From Cranoglanis bouderius (lineage: Eukaryota; Chordata; Actinopteri; Siluriformes; Cranoglanididae): a DNA stretch of 64,000 nucleotides. Made by a program: the position numbers and the translations under genes. The stretch is taken from positions 14,375,254 to 14,439,253 of the forward strand of contig CM042566.1 of NCBI GenBank assembly GCA_023630585.1, written 5' to 3'. The notes beneath the pieces were generated by a model that did not search any database, had not been told where the DNA came from, and was given only the letters and a program-made list of their open reading frames with translations. This document shows positions 34,271-45,763 of this stretch, one piece after another (within the stretch, counting starts at the first letter, position 1; every line of letters begins with the position of its first letter).

Positions 34271-35039
34271 GCGCAGCCGAAAATCTTAACAGTTACTTTA
34301 ACAGATGCGATAGTATAAACTTTGATATGGATAAAGCTGCATGCACGTACCTGCAATGATCCAGGTGTAACCTATTTTGAACGTCCTTATTCATCTTAAT
34401 GTATTTTCACTATCATAGCTTCTAAGCATTATATCCACAGTTATGTTTATTACAAATAGAAACTTGGTCAGTAGTTACATAGAGAGATATATAATGTTTG
34501 TAAAGTGTTTTAGCTGTTATTTATGCAGATTCTCAAGCCACTATGGGCTTTTACTGTAAACCACTTTCATTTTTTTACTGCACTGATACAGGCTGTCACT
34601 GATATTTTTGTTGCTAGACAAAAAAAGGCAAGAAAGAGAGAGAAGAGTTTGAAGGAGAGAGAGTCATTTGGGCAGTATGAAAAAAAATAAATTAATAAAT
34701 CAAATTACTTTTGACCACCTGGTAAAAAAGCTAGGAGTGAAAGGGCAGAGGGTCATGATATGGAAGATAAGGATGAATCAACGGTGTTTGTTTTGCACCA
34801 CACATAATTCATGAATGTTCCTCTCTTGATACTCAAGAAAGCATATTAACATTAACAAATCAACACTAGAAAGAAAATTAAGAAAAGAAATTAACACTAA
34901 CAAGAACAAATGGGCAGCAGGGTGGCAATGCTGCTGTAGCTGCCACTAGTGCTGTTACCTGTGGTGTTGTGTTCTGCTAGATTTGATCTATGGCCTTGAT
35001 TGCTACTGCTCTTTTCATCTAAGGTATTTATGTTTTGTT
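34271..35039. other. No gene seen
   Basis: AT-rich DNA with no supported frame, inverted repeat or known repeat block. Confidence 0.35.
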
Positions 35040-35490
35040 TGTTTTTTTCTCATCAGTCTGGGTCTTTTTTCCCCACTTTGTGCAAGTTTAGTTCTCAAGA
35101 TTTTGAATTTGGTGAAGACAAAATTCTTCGGAGGAGTAGCAAAAAATAGCAGTTAGATGTAAGCATTTTTACCAGTAGGAGGTGCTGGAATGAAATTTGT
35201 TGCATAGCCTCAGGTCATGGTCCTGAAGATGCCTACCATGTTTTATGTCAATGCACAAAGTCATTGCTGAGATACAGCCTCACTTCCTGTTTCGTGGCTT
35301 TGCTGTCAGCTTCGTTGGCCCATTACGGACAAACAGCTTGGATTATTCACAATTCTTTTGCTAGCTTTTGTGAGGCATACTCTGAGGATGATGTGTGCCA
35401 AATTTGGTGATGATTGGACATAATTTGTAGGAGGAGTAGCGATAAAAGTTTTTTGGATTTTTTTGACAAAATCCAAGAAGGTCGACAGGA
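35040..35490. repeat. Dispersed repeat with 'aggaggagtagcgataaaa' motif
   Basis: 'ttcggaggagtagcaaaaaa' and 'ttgtaggaggagtagcgata' occur about 320 bp apart with 'tgccaaatttggtgatgatt' between. These phrases are those of a repeat scattered through teleost genomes. No coding capacity. Confidence 0.4.
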
Positions 35491-35607
35491 AGTACACTTG
35501 AATTTCAGATGTTCAACATACTCCAGGGAATTATAGAAAAAAGAACTGTGAATTTAGCACAAAAAATGAAAATTGTTACAGTTCTTGACCACAAGGTGGC
35601 AGACATG

Positions 35608-36008
<401 letters not shown>

Positions 36009-36047
36009 CGTCCTGTTGCGCTGAAAATTCAGGCAATAAATAAATAA

Positions 36048-36112
36048 AGTATTTGACCCCTTCGACTTAGTACTTGGTGGCAAAACCCTTGTTGGCAATC
36101 ACAGAGGTCAGA
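36048..36112 (-). mobile_element. Tc1/mariner scrap, family F copy 3
   Basis: 'tggcaaaacccttgttggca' then 'atcacagaggtcag' is the complement of the C-terminal transposase coding region of F1 (near 20920-20955). About 65 bp survive. Confidence 0.65.
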
Positions 36113-37140
36113 TATTGTATGTATAATATTATATGACTTATGTGGACTGATGTGGATAAGGCTGCATGTGTTGATCAAAGCGGATCCATAAAAATTGTTA
36201 CAGTGCAGGTTAATTTGTTCCGTTTATAAATTCTTTCATAAATTCATTCATAGACTCATTTATTCATACATTGTGTAAGTACTATATCAACACTGACACA
36301 TGAAAGACTAATTATTTTTTATTGCGATTAGGGTTTTTAGAGTACAAAGTGATTGATTTATTGCATGAAACAATCAAAAGAATGGCTGGGTCCTCTGGGA
36401 TGCAAAGGCAGCTTTTCAACCTTTTGACCACAAGATGTCATTAGTGTGCACCGTGTTGAAAAAATCGAGTAATGAACCATTTCACAATACAGTTGAGGGG
36501 AAAGCCTTGGTGCTTCGCAAAGATTCCTTTCACCATCACTACTAAAATGCAGTCTAATGTGACTGATGTCACTTCCAAACACAAACACGCCCCATATTAT
36601 AGCGAATTGTGACTTTTAAACATTGGCCCTCTGACCCCCATTCCCTTGTTGGGAAAAAAAGTAAACTACCAGCCTAGCTTACTGTGACCTCTTGTATAGT
36701 AGTGCAAAAGCTACCTTTGACAATTCCAGCTCTGAAACAACAATTAAGAGACTAGTCCAGCCTTAGCAATACAACAAACAAACAGCACAGAGAGAGTTAG
36801 AATTATCACCGAAATAAAACAGCTAATTTCCTAAGCAAAATGCAAACGTACAAATGAGGTTGTACGAATTAATACGAATTCGCAAAAAAGTAAATTATAA
36901 TAAATAATATTATATATAATAAATAATATTATTAGATTGACACAGCAGTCTATTAAATGTATGTTATGTTTTATTTGGGAAAACGCATTATTATGCAGAA
37001 TTACAGCAAATGTGCATAATGATTGCTGACTTGGTAAATTTCTAGACTGACCGGTAATTCTGCATAATCACTGGTCTCTTAAATAAAAGAATAAAATCAG
37101 TTAGTATGGCGGCCTATTACATTTTAAATAACTTACCCTT
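36113..37140. other. No supported gene
   Basis: A 76-codon minus-strand frame (36588-36358) has no known motif and includes 'tgacatcttgtggtcaaaag', a phrase often met in repeats. An AT-rich low-complexity patch is at 36890-36960. Confidence 0.35.
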
Positions 37141-38328
37141 TGATGATTGAATTATTTGAAAACGAAGTCCATCCTCCTGTCCTTTCAGATAAAGTAGTTG
37201 ATGGTGGGGTCATGCAACTGATCCTTTGCCTTTACATTCATCAGCAGTTCCATCTCGATGGAAATTTAAGTCTGACAGTCAGGCCTGCCCAGTCGTGTTC
37301 AGTAGGTTGAGTAGGTTTTTATGCACTTTAGCGCAGAGAATGACCTCTCCAGAGAGGCAGTGGACACAGGGATTGTCAGGATGAGGCACGTGAGATTGGC
37401 GGTTCCTCCTAATCTTCTCATTATGAGTGATGACATCCCGGCGTTGTTGCTCATCCAGCTGGAGCTCTATCCGGGTGTCCCCAAATGTTTTAAGGGGAAT
37501 AGTCACTTTCAGATGACTTGAAGCGTTCTACTGATGATGGGCTGACTTGGATTCACTTCCTAAATCTGAAAATCCATCTCTTGCCCAGGACCCGCTTTCC
37601 GTGCCAAACAGCAAACAATCCCAGCAGTAAAGCTTTTGCATCTTTGTTGATGCTGTCATCCAGGGGTATCGTATGTAATTGCTGGGGTTGAAATGCCTCT
37701 CAAAAGCCCTGGTTTTCTGCACCAAATTAAGCTCTGGTGTAGGTCTGCCGTTGGAGCTCCAATTTTTCATTAAAAGTAAATCTAAAAAACTGTGTGGATA
37801 ATAAATTAGCAACATTGTCCTCCTCACTAGCGGTATTACTTGCAACTTCCATCATCCATAGTTTCAAACAGAATTCTCTGACACTCGTTTGTGAATCGTG
37901 TTCCCTACAGCGGGCAGAACTTGTCATAAAGTTAGTGAAAATGAACCCTGCCCATTTGGAGGGAAGATTTGATTGGTCAATTTTACTGTCATTTGAAATT
38001 AGTCTCTCATTGAATTACTATTCTGTAATTTTATAGCAGGACCACCAATCAGAGCTGAAAGTGTATTATTTTAACCTAGCAACAGGCAAAGGTGGAAAAA
38101 TGCTAATAGGGAGAAAAAATGGCTTTTTTCATTTAACCTTTCACATTCCAACACAAACTGTATAGGCAGATTTGAAGGAGTTATTTTCTTAGAAACATTT
38201 TATTTAGAGGTTGATTGTCAAATTATGAATTGCTAAAAATTAATTTGAACTGATGACTTTTTTAAAATATTATTTTCTAAAGTAGTTTAGGCCCTCTCTG
38301 AGGGCCTAGAGGGCCCTGACGGGTCCCC
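37141..38328 (-). mobile_element. Internally deleted hAT element (ZMYM1-like)
   Basis: Minus-strand transposase scraps lie between 37261 and 37900 with untranslated flanks of 200-400 bp. At the upstream side a 'ggccctctctgagggcctag' hairpin (38289-38308) may be the terminus. Exact ends and the 8-bp duplication were not resolved. Confidence 0.6.
37261..37845 (-). pseudogene. hAT transposase: N-terminal zinc-finger region fused to C-terminal domain
   Basis: Frame 37845-37528 reads 'NWSSNGRPTPELNLVQKTRA', 'FNPSNYIRYPWM', 'KLYCWDCLLFGTESG' and 'WARDGFSDLG'. That is the TTF-type zinc-finger region with the Cys pair, as in ZMYM1-like proteins. The 37506-37279 frame continues 'LKTFGDTRIELQLDEQQRRD' and 'VITHNEKIRRNR'. 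Then a large deletion brings it to 'IPVSTASLERSFSALKCIKT', the hAT dimerisation motif, in a shifted frame near 37375-37315. The RNase H fold and its DDE residues are missing. Confidence 0.75.
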
Positions 38329-38595
38329 CAACACTGATTGACAGGTTTCTGTGCAAGGGCAGACCTGGAGAAAATAAGTGATAAGGAATGCACACCTGTG
38401 GGGAATTCTGTTAATGAATGTTCTGTGTTGCAGTGAGGGGAGGTGCAGATAAAAAGGAGTGATACGAGTGCCTCGGGAGCAGCATGGAGCCGTGTGTGTG
38501 TATGTGTGATTAAACAAGCTGAAAAGCGAAAGAAAGATAAAGCGCCTTTTGAGTTGTTTCAAGCCTGCCTCCATCTTCCTCATTTCTGCCGAAAC
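38329..38595 (+). promoter_or_regulatory. Possible retrotransposon LTR with TATA-like box
   Basis: 'gtgcagataaaaaggagtga' (38441-38460) has a TATA-like 'gataaaaagg' about 30 bp before a GC-rich, transcript-start-like region. 'gtgtgtgtatgtgtgattaa' follows. The composition resembles fish LTR sequence. No partner LTR or primer-binding site was confirmed. Confidence 0.3.
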
Positions 38596-38973
38596 GCTGG
38601 TTACTGGTGTAACCATGGTTTTATGAATGGTGGAAGACTGCCTGAGATGGTCAGTACATGGTGGAAGGAGTCACGTCTCCTGCGTCACATCGAGAATCTC
38701 GTATGATTCAGCCATACGTGACCCTGACCGATGGCGTGTCGGAAGCTATGTCAGTTTCCGCCTACGTCACGGTCTGTCTCCTAGTCATTCTCACAATCCG
38801 AGTGACCAGAGACTCTGGCGGTCTTCCACCGTTCATAGAACCACGGTTACGCCTGTAACCAGCATTCTATTTCACTGTTCCAGATCACCAGAGACGGTCA
38901 GTACATGGTGGAAGATGAATACAGCCAAGTCACGAGGAACACAACTTAAGCATTATCTGGTAATACAGTGGAG

Positions 38974-39708
38974 CTAAGGAACAGGGGCCACATTAAGCCT
39001 GTAAAACCTTGTGAACGTGCAAGGTGGTGCCCATGTGGCCACCTCACATATCTCAGAGAGGGGCACTCCACACAGTGCTGCCCAAGAAGTGACCACTGCC
39101 TGAGTTGAATGACACCTGATAGATGTCGGAGCTGTACGGCCTGTCGAATGATACGCCTCGACAATAGTGTCTACTACCCAGTGAGCGAGCCTTTGCTTCG
39201 ATAAGGGTGCACCTCTTCTTCTGGGCCCAAAACAGACGAATTGTTGATCCATGGTACGCCATGAGGTGGTCCTTAGCACGTATTGCCTTAATGCATGAAG
39301 TGGGCATAGGGCTGCCTGGAAGGACTCGTCCTCCTGTCGAAATGCCGTGAAATGAATAGGCTGATTTGTGAACTGAGCTGGCAATACCTTGGGCTGGAAA
39401 GCCGGGTTCGGCCAAAGTGTAACCTGACGGTCTAACACCACCAGCGAATCCCACTGGGTAAACACCACCCGTGCTGGTGGCTTAAGATGCATAGCTCCCT
39501 TAAAAAAAGTCACCACTAGCCTATTTGCACCAATCGACACCTGTCCCAAAGGATCCCGGTGGGCTGACCGAGCTGCCGTAAACACCTTAAGAGTAGCTGG
39601 GGAACGTCCCGTGTCCAATAAGTACTGCAGGAATTCCAACACCATGCTGGTGGGGCAGTCAACTGGGCTGAGAGCTCGGTCTGTACACCATGAAACAAAC
39701 TTTTCCAC
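38974..39708 (-). pseudogene. DIRS tyrosine recombinase
   Basis: A 244-codon open stretch. The N-terminal SAM-like part has 'VLEFLQYLLDTGRSPATLKV'. The catalytic part holds 'TSIRCHSTQAVVTSWA', the H-x-x-R-like box in which the family's HSTR is HSTQ, so the second arginine is replaced. The C-terminus has 'CTFTRFYRLNV' with the nucleophile Tyr. The enzyme would integrate circular element DNA. The Arg-to-Gln change suggests an inactive enzyme even though the frame is open. Confidence 0.85.
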
Positions 39709-40289
39709 TTACTGGCATAAGTGTGACATCTTGAAGGGGCTCTAGCACTCATGACACTGTCCCTCACTCCTGCTGAGCATTGGGAGAGCGTCCTCTCAAC
39801 CCCAGGGGCAAGATGCATAGCTTCATTCTGTCCAGGGCAGGATGCCACAGCACCCCGTTCATCTGTGACAGAAGATCCTTCCAAGCTGACAGTGGCTGAG
39901 GTGGACCAGTTGTGAGAGTTGATAAAAGGCTGAACCAAGGCATCGCTGGCCAACAGGTGGCCACTAGAATGAGCCTGTGATGCTTCTCCTGTACACAACT
40001 CAGGATGGACCAGAGGAGTGGTATAGGGATAAAGGCACAGAGAAGGAGGTCTGGCCATTCGTGGAACCTTGTTCCTCCTGTGCTGAGAACCACAAAGGGC
40101 GGTGTGTCATTGCCTTGCTGGCAAAGAGGTCCAAGGCTGCTGTTCTGTAAGTCCCCCAGATTGCCTGGAGAACCTCCCTGTGCAGACACCATTCCACTGG
40201 CTTTGGCCCCGCACGGGAGACTGAGTCCACCACACTGTTGCAATGGCCGGGGATGTGTGCTGCTTTGACTTAAAGGAAGTGTTCGTCTG
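39709..40289 (-). pseudogene. DIRS linker between RNase H and recombinase
   Basis: Frames at 40294-39764 and 40058-39516 cover the region between the RNase H and recombinase. Motifs are 'DLFASKAMT', 'PLSLYH' and 'QMNGVLWHPA'. Similar linkers ('LFA....' phrases after RNase H) occur in fish DIRS elements. Frames alternate, so there are several frameshifts. Confidence 0.6.
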
Positions 40290-40655
40290 CCCACCGTAAA
40301 ACACTCGTGTCAGCCGCAGACAGGGCAGACACCTTGTACCTCCCTGGTGATTGATTAAAAACACCACTATGGTGTTGTCCGTCCTTATCAGAATGTGTCT
40401 GCCTGAGAGTTCCTGCCTGAAATGTCTCAGGTTGAAAAGTACTGCCCACAACTCCAGAAGGTTGATGTGAGATGCACCTAGCTGTGGGGTCCAACTGCCC
40501 TGTATGCTTCTGTGTTGCCAAAGTCCTCCCCACCCATTGAGGGAAGCGTCCGTGGTTACCACTTCCCTGCGTGCTGGGGGCAGCCCTATTGGTATGCCTC
40601 TTTGTAGAAACCTCTCCCTCCTCCAGAGTCTCAGAGAGGCGGCGCAGCTGGTCAT
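40290..40655 (-). pseudogene. DIRS RNase H domain
   Basis: Within one open frame: 'VVTTDASLNGWGGLW' (first Asp), 'INLLELWAVLFNL' (Glu), 'ILIRTDNTIVVFLINHQGG' (second Asp). This set is characteristic of DIRS-type RNase H. The frame remains open beyond, to 40107. This is the best-kept part of the element. Confidence 0.85.
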
Positions 40656-40879
40656 GACTTGAACCGGAGTGCAAAAGCCCTAGTTGAATGACTGATGAGG
40701 CTGCCATGAGAAAACCGCCAGCCATAGGAAGCCAATAAAAGGCAGCTTGCAATGAACCTGGAACCTTGCCAAGATTCTCCGCACAGCTTGCCTCCTGCCA
40801 TCTGTGAGAGTGGCCCTCATTGACCTGGAGTCCAAGTGCATACCCAAGAAGCACACTGACTGGCATGGAGTGAGGCAGC

Positions 40880-41575
40880 TCTTCTGAAGGTTTGCCTTCA
40901 GACCCAAGGTGGTGACGTGATGTAACAGGCCTTGTGTGTTGTTGGCAGCTTGCTGAGATGATCTGGTGCACAACAGCCAATCGGCATGCCCTGCTGATGA
41001 AGAGGTTCCAGTCCCACCTGAACACACCGCGTGAAGACCCAGGGAGACAGGGAGAGGCTGAATGGTAGGACTCGGAACTGATATGTCTTGTCCTGAAATG
41101 TGAACTGAAGGAACCTTCTGTGGTGCAGGGCAATGGGAATATGGAAATACACATCTTTCAAGTCCACCAAGGTGAACCACATTCTGGGTTCGATAGCACG
41201 TTGGATATCTGCCTCCCGTAACATGCGGAAAGGTCCAGGATGGGCCTGAAGCTCCCATCCTTCTTCCGAACAAGGAAATATTTTGAGTGGAATCCCCCAC
41301 TGATAGGGTATGGGCCTGACGAGGGTCCTGGACCACCGTGGGGTGAGCTTGGGTGCTCACTGGGGGTCTGTGATGGAACTGAAGACAATAGCCCCTCTCA
41401 AGTGTGTCGAGAAGCAGGTGAGTATGAGTAGGCATGGGGCAAGTTGGTGGCTTAGAGAGGGGTGCCTCTCCTCTTGATGATGAGCCAGGTCAGGCAGCCT
41501 GCTGCAGCAGCCTGTAAGACTGCCCCTATCTATAATGTTGCGATGTTGCATGGCGAACAGGCATCCGTCGTGCAA
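40880..41575 (-). pseudogene. DIRS reverse transcriptase domain
   Basis: The reading gives 'SKYFLVRKKDGSFRPILDLS' near 41265, then 'WFTLVDLKDVYFHIPIA' (motif A, catalytic Asp) near 41180, then '[19 protein letters not shown]' (motif B). The catalytic 'LDD' box is damaged: the aligned position reads 'GHADWLLCT'. 'GLKANLQKS' and 'VCFLGMHLDS' follow in the shifted frame near 40870-40830. Frames change several times. Confidence 0.8.
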
Positions 41576-41815
41576 CTAGGCCAGGGTAGTTCGCACTGCG
41601 CTCAATATGCTGAGAGCGGGATTTTACTGCCCGTGCTCTGTGTTCAAGGGCCTCCTGAGCAGCCGGACCAAAGACCTGGCCAGGCATTAGTGCTAACTAG
41701 TGAAGATTGTTACAGGATGCTTGGACTGGGCAAGCCACCAGGGTCACTCCTTCCACCATGTACTGACCGTCTCTGGCAGTCTGGACAGGGAAATAGAACT
41801 ACAGCGAGTATCACA

Positions 41816-42378
41816 TTGATAAATGCCAATAACGACTTTTAAGTGCCTCCTTATTTTGCCTAGGGGTCAAGGGGAGTAAACTTATCATACAATAGGACAG
41901 AAGTGTATTACCAAAAACCCAACTGAACAGCAGTGATGAACAACTAGATGGTGCTAAAGAAAATAAAATACCATAACGCCTAAGCTGCCTAACCAAAGAT
42001 AATCTAAACAAAATACAGAGGGTGGCACTCGCCTCTAGCCTAGTGTGTCTAAACAAGGTAACACTAGTGTGAAATGTAGAGGCGCACCCAAACTAACTGT
42101 CCACACAAAGCCTCAGAGGGTGAATACCAAAAGAGCTAGGGAGAGACATAACAGTGTAGGTAGCAAAGGGAAAATAAACACGATGGTAATTTACCAGCTT
42201 CACAAAGGTAAAACTGCACCTGCACCAACTGCACTAGCGTCAACCTCTAACTGAAATGATTTAGTAAAATCTGATGTTTTAAGCATGGGCTCACTATTTA
42301 AAAGTACTCTAACACTGTTAAACGCATGTTCGCATGCCAATGATCAGTGAAAAGGTACAGTAGGACTGAGTAATCGTG
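41816..42378. other. Unassigned; possibly LTR or untranslated retroelement sequence
   Basis: No frame of note. It lies between the DIRS end and a gypsy reverse transcriptase. It may be LTR sequence of the gypsy element, but no terminal TG/CA or repeat partner was found. Confidence 0.3.
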
Positions 42379-43133
42379 TCAGAGGTTCGAATACAGTAGG
42401 ATGGGGAAATTAACTATGGCAGATACTTTAGCTTTCAAAGGATGCACCTGACCACCACCAACCTGTTTTCCTAAATAGGAAACTGTTGCTTGAGCAAACT
42501 CACATTTGGCCAATTTTATTGTAAGAGAAGCCTTCGTCAGCCTCTGAAAAACAGTATGTAGGGTTTTCATATGAGTAGGCCAATCAAGAGAATACACCAC
42601 AAGATCATCTAAATATGCAGAAAAATGGGACACATTGTCCAAGACTATATTAACTAACCTTTGAAATGTAGCGGGCATATTTTTCAAGCCAAAAGCCATT
42701 ACAATGTACTGTAGGAAATTATCCGGAGTTACAAAAACAGAAATTTCTGAAGCTTCAGGGGTCAAAGGTACTTGCCAATACCATTTCAAAAGACCAAACT
42801 TGCTAACAAAACAAGCAGCTGTGATATCCAAACAGTCATCCATACAAGGTAAAGGATAAGTATCAGAAACAGTTACAAGATTAACTTTTCGATAGTCCAT
42901 ACAAAGTTCCTTTGGGTTTAGGGACTAACAATCAAGGAGAACTCCAAGGACTCACACTGGGTTTTGCAAAGCCATGTTCTAGTAAATACTCCACTTCCTG
43001 TCTCATTAAGGTTCTTTTTGCAACATTTGCATGATACGGGTGTTGTTTGAGTGGAGCGTTAACCATAATTTTAATGTCGTGCTGAAGAACAGAAGTTTGA
43101 GTGGGAAAATGTTGCTCTAAAACTTGTGTATAC
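42379..43133 (-). pseudogene. Ty3/gypsy reverse transcriptase
   Basis: From 43130 the minus strand reads 'IMVNAPLKQHPYHANVAKR', then 'MRQEVEYLLEHGFAKPSVSP', a stop, and from 42900 a 173-codon open stretch: 'MDYRKVNLVTVSDTYPLP', 'VSKFGLLKWYWQVPLT' (motif A with Asp changed to Gly), 'MAFGLKNMPATFQRLVN', 'SAYLDDLVVYS' (catalytic YLDD kept), 'KCEFAQATVSYLGKQVG'. Order and motifs are those of Ty3/gypsy pol. RNase H, integrase and LTRs are not present here. One catalytic Asp is altered. Confidence 0.88.
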
Positions 43134-44115
43134 CTTTCAGCATTGATGGTGCCTTACCAGATGTGCAAGCTACCCATTCCATAGGCACTAATGCACCCCC
43201 ATACCATCAGAGATGCAGGCTTTTGAACTGAGCACTGATAAAAAACCGGATGGGCCCTCTCCTCTTTAGTCCTCTTTAGTCCAGAGGACGCGGCGTCCAT
43301 GGTTTCGAAAAAGAATTTCAAATTTTGATTCTTCTGACCACAGAACAGTTTTCCACATTGCCTCAGTCCATTTTAAATGAGCTTTGGCCCAGAGAAGACG
43401 GCAGCGTTTTTGGATCATGTTCACATATGGCTTCTTCTTTGCATGATGGAGCTTTAACCTGCAATTGTGGATGGCACAGCGAACTGTGTTCACAGACAAG
43501 TTCTGGAGGTGTTTCTGATCCCATGCAGTGATTTCCATTACAGAATCATGCCTGTTTTTAATGCAGTGACGCCTGAAGGCCCGAAGATCACGGGCATGCA
43601 ATATTGATTTTCACCCTTGTCACTTGCGCACAGAGATTTCTCCAGATTCTCTGAAACTTTCGATGATATTATGTACTGTAGATGATGAGATATTCAAAGT
43701 CTTCACAATTTTACGTTGAGGAACATTATTCTGAAATTGTTCCACAATTTGTAGACACAGTTTTTCGCAGATTGGTGAACCTCTGCCCATCTTTACTTCT
43801 GAGAGACTCTGCCTCTCCAAGATACTCTTTTAATACCCAGTCATGTTACTGACCTGTTGCCTATTAACCTCCAGCTGTTTCTTTTTAGTAACACTTACTT
43901 TTCCAGCCTTTTGTTGCCCCCGTCCCAACTTTTTTGAGATGTGTTGCGGCCATCAAATTCAAAATTACCTTATTTTTTTCTTAGAATGATACATTTTCTG
44001 AGTTTAAACATTTGATATGTTTTTTATGTTCTTTTGTGAATAACATATGGGTTTATTGCATTATGTTTTTATTTACATTTTACACAGCATCCCAACTTTT
44101 TTGGAATTGAGGTTG
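43134..44115 (-). mobile_element. Tc1/mariner element, family C copy 4 (C4), truncated
   Basis: The right end is complete ('aacttttttggaattgaggt' to 44115, then TA). The left side stops inside the transposase at 43134, right after a TA against the gypsy sequence, so about a third of the element is missing. Confidence 0.82.
43135..43790 (-). pseudogene. Tc1-C4 transposase, N-terminal two thirds
   Basis: The start 'MGRGSPICEKLCLQIVEQFQ' at 43790 (frame from 43820) reads the helix-turn-helix 'IVKTLNISSSTVHNIIESF', then a break near 43620. From 43601 'ARDLRAFRRHCIKNRHDSV', 'NTVRCAIHNCRLKLHHAKKK', 'MWKTVLWSEESKFEILF' (first catalytic position Glu instead of Asp). A further piece with 'VCCL..SMVMGV'-like sequence runs to 43135. 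The second Asp and Glu boxes are missing. Confidence 0.8.
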
Positions 44116-44126
44116 TACTTTAAATA

Positions 44127-45539
44127 CAGTATCTCACAAAAGTGAGTACACCCCTCACATTTTTGTAAATATTTTATTATATCTTTTCATGGGACAACAC
44201 TGACGAAATGACACTTTGCTACAATGTAAAGTAGTGAGTGTACAGCTTGTATAACAGTGTAAATTTGCTGTCCCTTCAAAATAACTCAACACACAGCCAT
44301 TAATGTCTAAACCGCTGGCAACAAAAGTGAGTACACGCCTAAGTGAAAATGTCCAAATTGGGCCCAAAGTGTCAATATTTTGTGTGGCCACCATTATTTT
44401 CAAGCACTCACTTAACCCTGTTGGGCATGGAGTTCACCAGAGCTTCACAGGTTGCCACTGTAGTCCTCTTCCACTCCTCCATGATGACATCACAGAGCTG
44501 GTGGATGTTAGAGACCTTGCGCTCCTCCACCTTCTGTTTGAGGATGCCCCACAGATGCTCAATAGGGTTTAGGTCTGGAGACATGCTTGGCCAGTCCATC
44601 ATCTTTACCCTCAGCTTCTTTAGCAAGGCAGTGGTCGTCTTGGAGGTGTGTTTGGGGTCGTTATCATGTTGGAATACTGCCCTGCGGCCCAGTTCCGAAG
44701 GGAGGGGATCATGCTCTGCTTCAGTATGTCACAGTACACTCCCCAGTGCCGGTAGCACTCATGCAGCCCCAGACCATGACACTACCACCACCATGCTTGA
44801 CTGTAGGCAAGACACACTTGTCTTTGTACTCCTCACCTGGTTGCTGCCACACACACTTGACACCATCTGAACCAAATAAGTTTATCTTGGTCTCATCAAA
44901 CCACAGGACATGGTTCCAGTAATCCATGTCCTTAGTCTGCTTCTCTTCAGCAAACTATTTGTGGGCTTTCTTGTGCATCATCTTTAGAAGAGGCTTCCTT
45001 CTGGGATGACAGCCATGCAGACCAATTTGATGCAGTGTGTGGCGTATGGTCTGAGCACTGACAGACTGAACCCCCACCCCTTCAACAATGCTGGCAGCAC
45101 TCATACATCTATTCTGCAAAGCCAACCTCTGGATATGATGCTGAGCACGTGCACTCAACTTCATTGGTCGACCATGGCGAGGCCTGTTCTGAGTGGAACC
45201 TGTCCTGTTAAACCGCTGTATGGTCTTGGCCACTGTGCTGCAGCTCAGTTTCAGGGTGTTGGCAATCTTCTTATAGCCTAGGCCATCTTTATGTAGAGCA
45301 ACAATTCTTTTTTTCAGATCCTCAGAGAGTTCTTTGCCATGAGGTGCCATGTTGAACTTCCAGTGACCAGTATGAGAGAATGTGAGAGCGATAACACCAA
45401 ACTTAACACACCTGCTCCCCATTCACACCTGAGACCTTGTAACACTAACGAGTCACATGACACCGGGGAGGGAAAATGGCTAATTGGGCCCAATTTGGAC
45501 ATTTTCACTTAGGGGTGTACTCACTTTTGTGAGATACTG
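44127..45539 (-). mobile_element. Tc1/mariner element, family G copy 1 (G1), full length
   Basis: The inverted ends are 'cagtatctcacaaaagtgag' and 'ctcacttttgtgagatactg', with a second inner copy of the 'acaaaagtgagtacac' motif near 44322. TA flanks lie at 44125-44126 and 45540-45541. It is 1413 bp, full size, with one long minus-strand transposase. A 3' fragment of the same family is at 51337-51713. Confidence 0.92.
44409..45350 (-). pseudogene. Tc1-G1 transposase, nearly complete
   Basis: The start 'MAPHGKELSEDLKKRIVALH' near 45350 is preferred over the upstream ATG because Tc1 proteins begin here. The first helix-turn-helix has 'GYKKIANTLKLSCSTVAKTI'. The second half ends 'RRKPLLKMMHKKAHK' at a stop near 44957. 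The same frame then continues through 'DYWNHVLWFDETKINLFG' (first Asp), 'KHGGGSVMVWGCMSATGTG', a frameshift near 44720, 'HDNDPKHTSKT' (second Asp), and 'SPDLNPIEHLWGILK' (Glu) from 44626 on. It ends 'NSMPNRVK'. All catalytic residues survive; two or three lesions remain. Confidence 0.9.
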
Positions 45540-45541
45540 TA

Positions 45542-45763
45542 TATTTGTCTCATATGAATTCATAGGGGTGCCAGTAATTTTTGCGCACACGTATTTAACA
45601 AATATATTTTTTGGATAAACCTGTGTTATGTTTGAAATTGTTTGAGAGCAGAGTATTTTTGTGAATTTTTTCAACAAAAGATCAAAAGTTTAAACAATAG
45701 ACCATTTTCACAGCCTTCTTTGCTCATATTTACCAAAGGTGTCAATATTAGTGGAGGGCACTG
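45542..45763. mobile_element. Terminal repeat of Tc1 family B, alone
   Basis: 'ctcatatgaattcatagggg' through 'aaaagatcaaaagtttaaac' to 'ttagtggagggcactg' matches the right inverted repeat of B1 (18740-18897) plus its inner part. The transposase is absent. It abuts G1 at 45541. Either a solo terminal repeat left by recombination or a target cut by the G1 insertion. Confidence 0.75.

Larger units (their letters stand above)
38596..41815 (-). mobile_element. DIRS-type tyrosine-recombinase retrotransposon, degenerate
   Basis: Minus-strand order is reverse transcriptase, RNase H, tyrosine recombinase, the DIRS arrangement with no DDE integrase. Terminal structure: 38596-38650 ('gctggttactggtgtaacca') is an inverted copy of 38812-38863. 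The motif 'gacggtcagtacatggtgga' at 38893-38912 recurs inverted near 41752-41771. Such split inverted repeats and internal complementary sequence are a DIRS hallmark. The Gag-like region is largely missing. It has no terminal TA or long target duplication, as expected. Confidence 0.82.

Noticed and set aside
36358..36588. 76-codon minus-strand frame
   Set aside because: Contains a phrase common in fish repeats and no protein motif.
41816..42378. Possible LTR of the gypsy element
   Set aside because: No second copy, TG/CA ends, polyadenylation signal or primer-binding site could be confirmed by eye.
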